Positions 6,050 to 6,612 of a stretch of DNA of 6,612 bases are shown here, piece by piece (position 1 is the stretch's first letter; every line of letters begins with the position of its first letter). This DNA is from Thermoplasmata archaeon. Lineage in GTDB: Archaea; Thermoplasmatota; E2; UBA202; JdFR-43. The notes beneath the pieces were generated by a model. That model saw nothing but the letters and a program-made list of their open reading frames with translations. It did no database searches and was not told the DNA's origin. Made by a program: the position numbers and the translations under genes. The stretch lies in assembly GCA_021157745.1 (NCBI GenBank), contig JAGGWA010000085.1:1-6612 (forward strand), given 5' to 3'.

Positions 6050-6612
6050 ATGAATGAACTTGAAAGACTCGGCATTACACCATCTGAGAAAAAAAAGATA
6101 GAGGCGATGGGAATAAAAAGGCTTGAGCAAATTGCTCTTCTTAGCTACGATGATTTGGCAATGTCGCCTTCAAAAGCAAGGTCGATAATTAAAAGGGCCA
6201 GGAAAATTGTAGCCAACGATAACATCATTTCAATAGATGTTAGCGATGATGAGATAATAATAAAATTGAGGAAAAAGAATATGGCAGTGATAAAGTCGGT
6301 GCTCGATATTATAGGTGTGTATCAATATCCTGCCTCTGTTTCAATGGAAGAGGGCGATGATACCATAATATTACGGAGGATGAACAGAAATTTTGAAAAG
6401 GTGGCGGAGGGGGCGAGAATTGAAAAGGAGATAGTCGAGGCGATTGAAAGGGAAGAGGAAGAAATATACGACGAGGATGTAAGAGAGTTTGCAACCGTGC
6501 ATGGATTCGATGGATTCTGGAGGAACCTTTTCAAATTTATAAGGGGAAATGAAATAATGAAAAAAGCAATCGCAACATCATTATTCTCAACTTTTGAAGA
6601 GCCTGTTCACAC
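6050..6612 (+). CDS. Helix-hairpin-helix protein entering an MCM-like AAA+ ATPase domain, 3'-truncated by window edge
   Basis: The frame is open from the ATG at 6050 to the window end (187 codons plus 2 bases) with no stop. In-frame ATGs also occur at 6041 and 6029. I prefer 6050 because 6029 lies inside the TATA-like element and 6050 is about 27 bases from its centre, as expected for a leaderless message; no start has a Shine-Dalgarno sequence. Residues 4-54 (LERLGITPSEKKKIEAMGIK, then a helical stretch ending ARKIV) resemble the N-terminal helix-hairpin-helix DNA-binding domain of RadA-type proteins. Residues about 59-110 form a small alpha/beta segment. Residues 133-147 are strongly acidic. 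Residues 160-184 (FKFIRGNEIMKKAIATSLFS) resemble the helix before Walker A in MCM helicases (I.G.E.vKkAi...LF). The Walker A itself would fall beyond the window. A role in DNA replication or repair is inferred. It could instead belong to another AAA+ family, and I cannot name an exact one. Confidence 0.65.
   Translation, partial: MNELERLGITPSEKKKIEAMGIKRLEQIALLSYDDLAMSPSKARSIIKRARKIVANDNIISIDVSDDEIIIKLRKKNMAVIKSVLDIIGVYQYPASVSMEEGDDTIILRRMNRNFEKVAEGARIEKEIVEAIEREEEEIYDEDVREFATVHGFDGFWRNLFKFIRGNEIMKKAIATSLFSTFEEPVH

Noticed and set aside
5572..6057. A 161-codon plus-strand frame opposite the 5' half of argS, rich in hydrophobic residues.
   Set aside because: It is antisense to a certain argS gene and crosses the divergent promoter. 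Its Ser/Ile/Phe-rich composition is what the complement of Glu/Lys-rich coding gives. No ribosome binding site was seen.
6309..6534. Two overlapping minus-strand frames of 61 and 70 codons near the window end, rich in Pro, Ser and Phe.
   Set aside because: They are opposite the HhH/AAA+ coding frame, whose Glu/Gly/Arg-rich codons produce this composition on the complement. No start signals or motifs are visible.

Overview
The window looks like chromosomal DNA of a thermophilic or hyperthermophilic archaeon, most likely a euryarchaeal-type lineage. It is AT-rich, packed almost without gaps, and uses many AGA/AGG arginine and ATA isoleucine codons. It encodes reverse gyrase, the hallmark enzyme of hyperthermophiles, in a form that from memory closely resembles the Archaeoglobus fulgidus enzyme. 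Its arginyl-tRNA synthetase is of archaeal type. One ribosome binding site matches the archaeal GAGGTGAT consensus, and the divergent promoter looks leaderless and TATA-driven. I cannot name the species.

Layout. Positions 1-4328 hold a plus-strand block of three tightly spaced genes. First is the 3' part of a single-domain KaiC-like RecA-fold ATPase (1-605, start lies before the window). Next is its usual partner, a small helix-turn-helix 'near-KaiC' probable regulator (610-1200, 4 bases downstream with a good ribosome binding site). Third is a complete reverse gyrase (1197-4328), whose ATG overlaps the regulator stop as ATGA. On the minus strand, argS (4329-5996) runs towards reverse gyrase, and the two stop codons touch with no base between them. 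Beyond argS is a 53-base divergent promoter region. After it comes a plus-strand gene that runs off the window end (6050-6612), encoding a helix-hairpin-helix protein that enters what looks like an MCM-type AAA+ ATPase domain.

How the genes may work together. The KaiC-like ATPase and its HTH partner probably form a signalling or regulatory pair. Their placement in one apparent operon with reverse gyrase suggests, without proving it, a link to control of DNA topology or to thermal/energy state. ArgS is a housekeeping gene. It shares an unusually symmetric promoter with the HhH/AAA+ gene, which may act in DNA replication or repair.

I see no tRNA, rRNA, CRISPR array, insertion sequence or intrinsic terminator. 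No gene-free stretch exceeds 300 bases; the only real intergenic region is 5997-6049. No obviously new multi-gene system is present. The most interesting points are the KaiC pair/reverse gyrase operon, the shared promoter and the truncated HhH/MCM-like gene.
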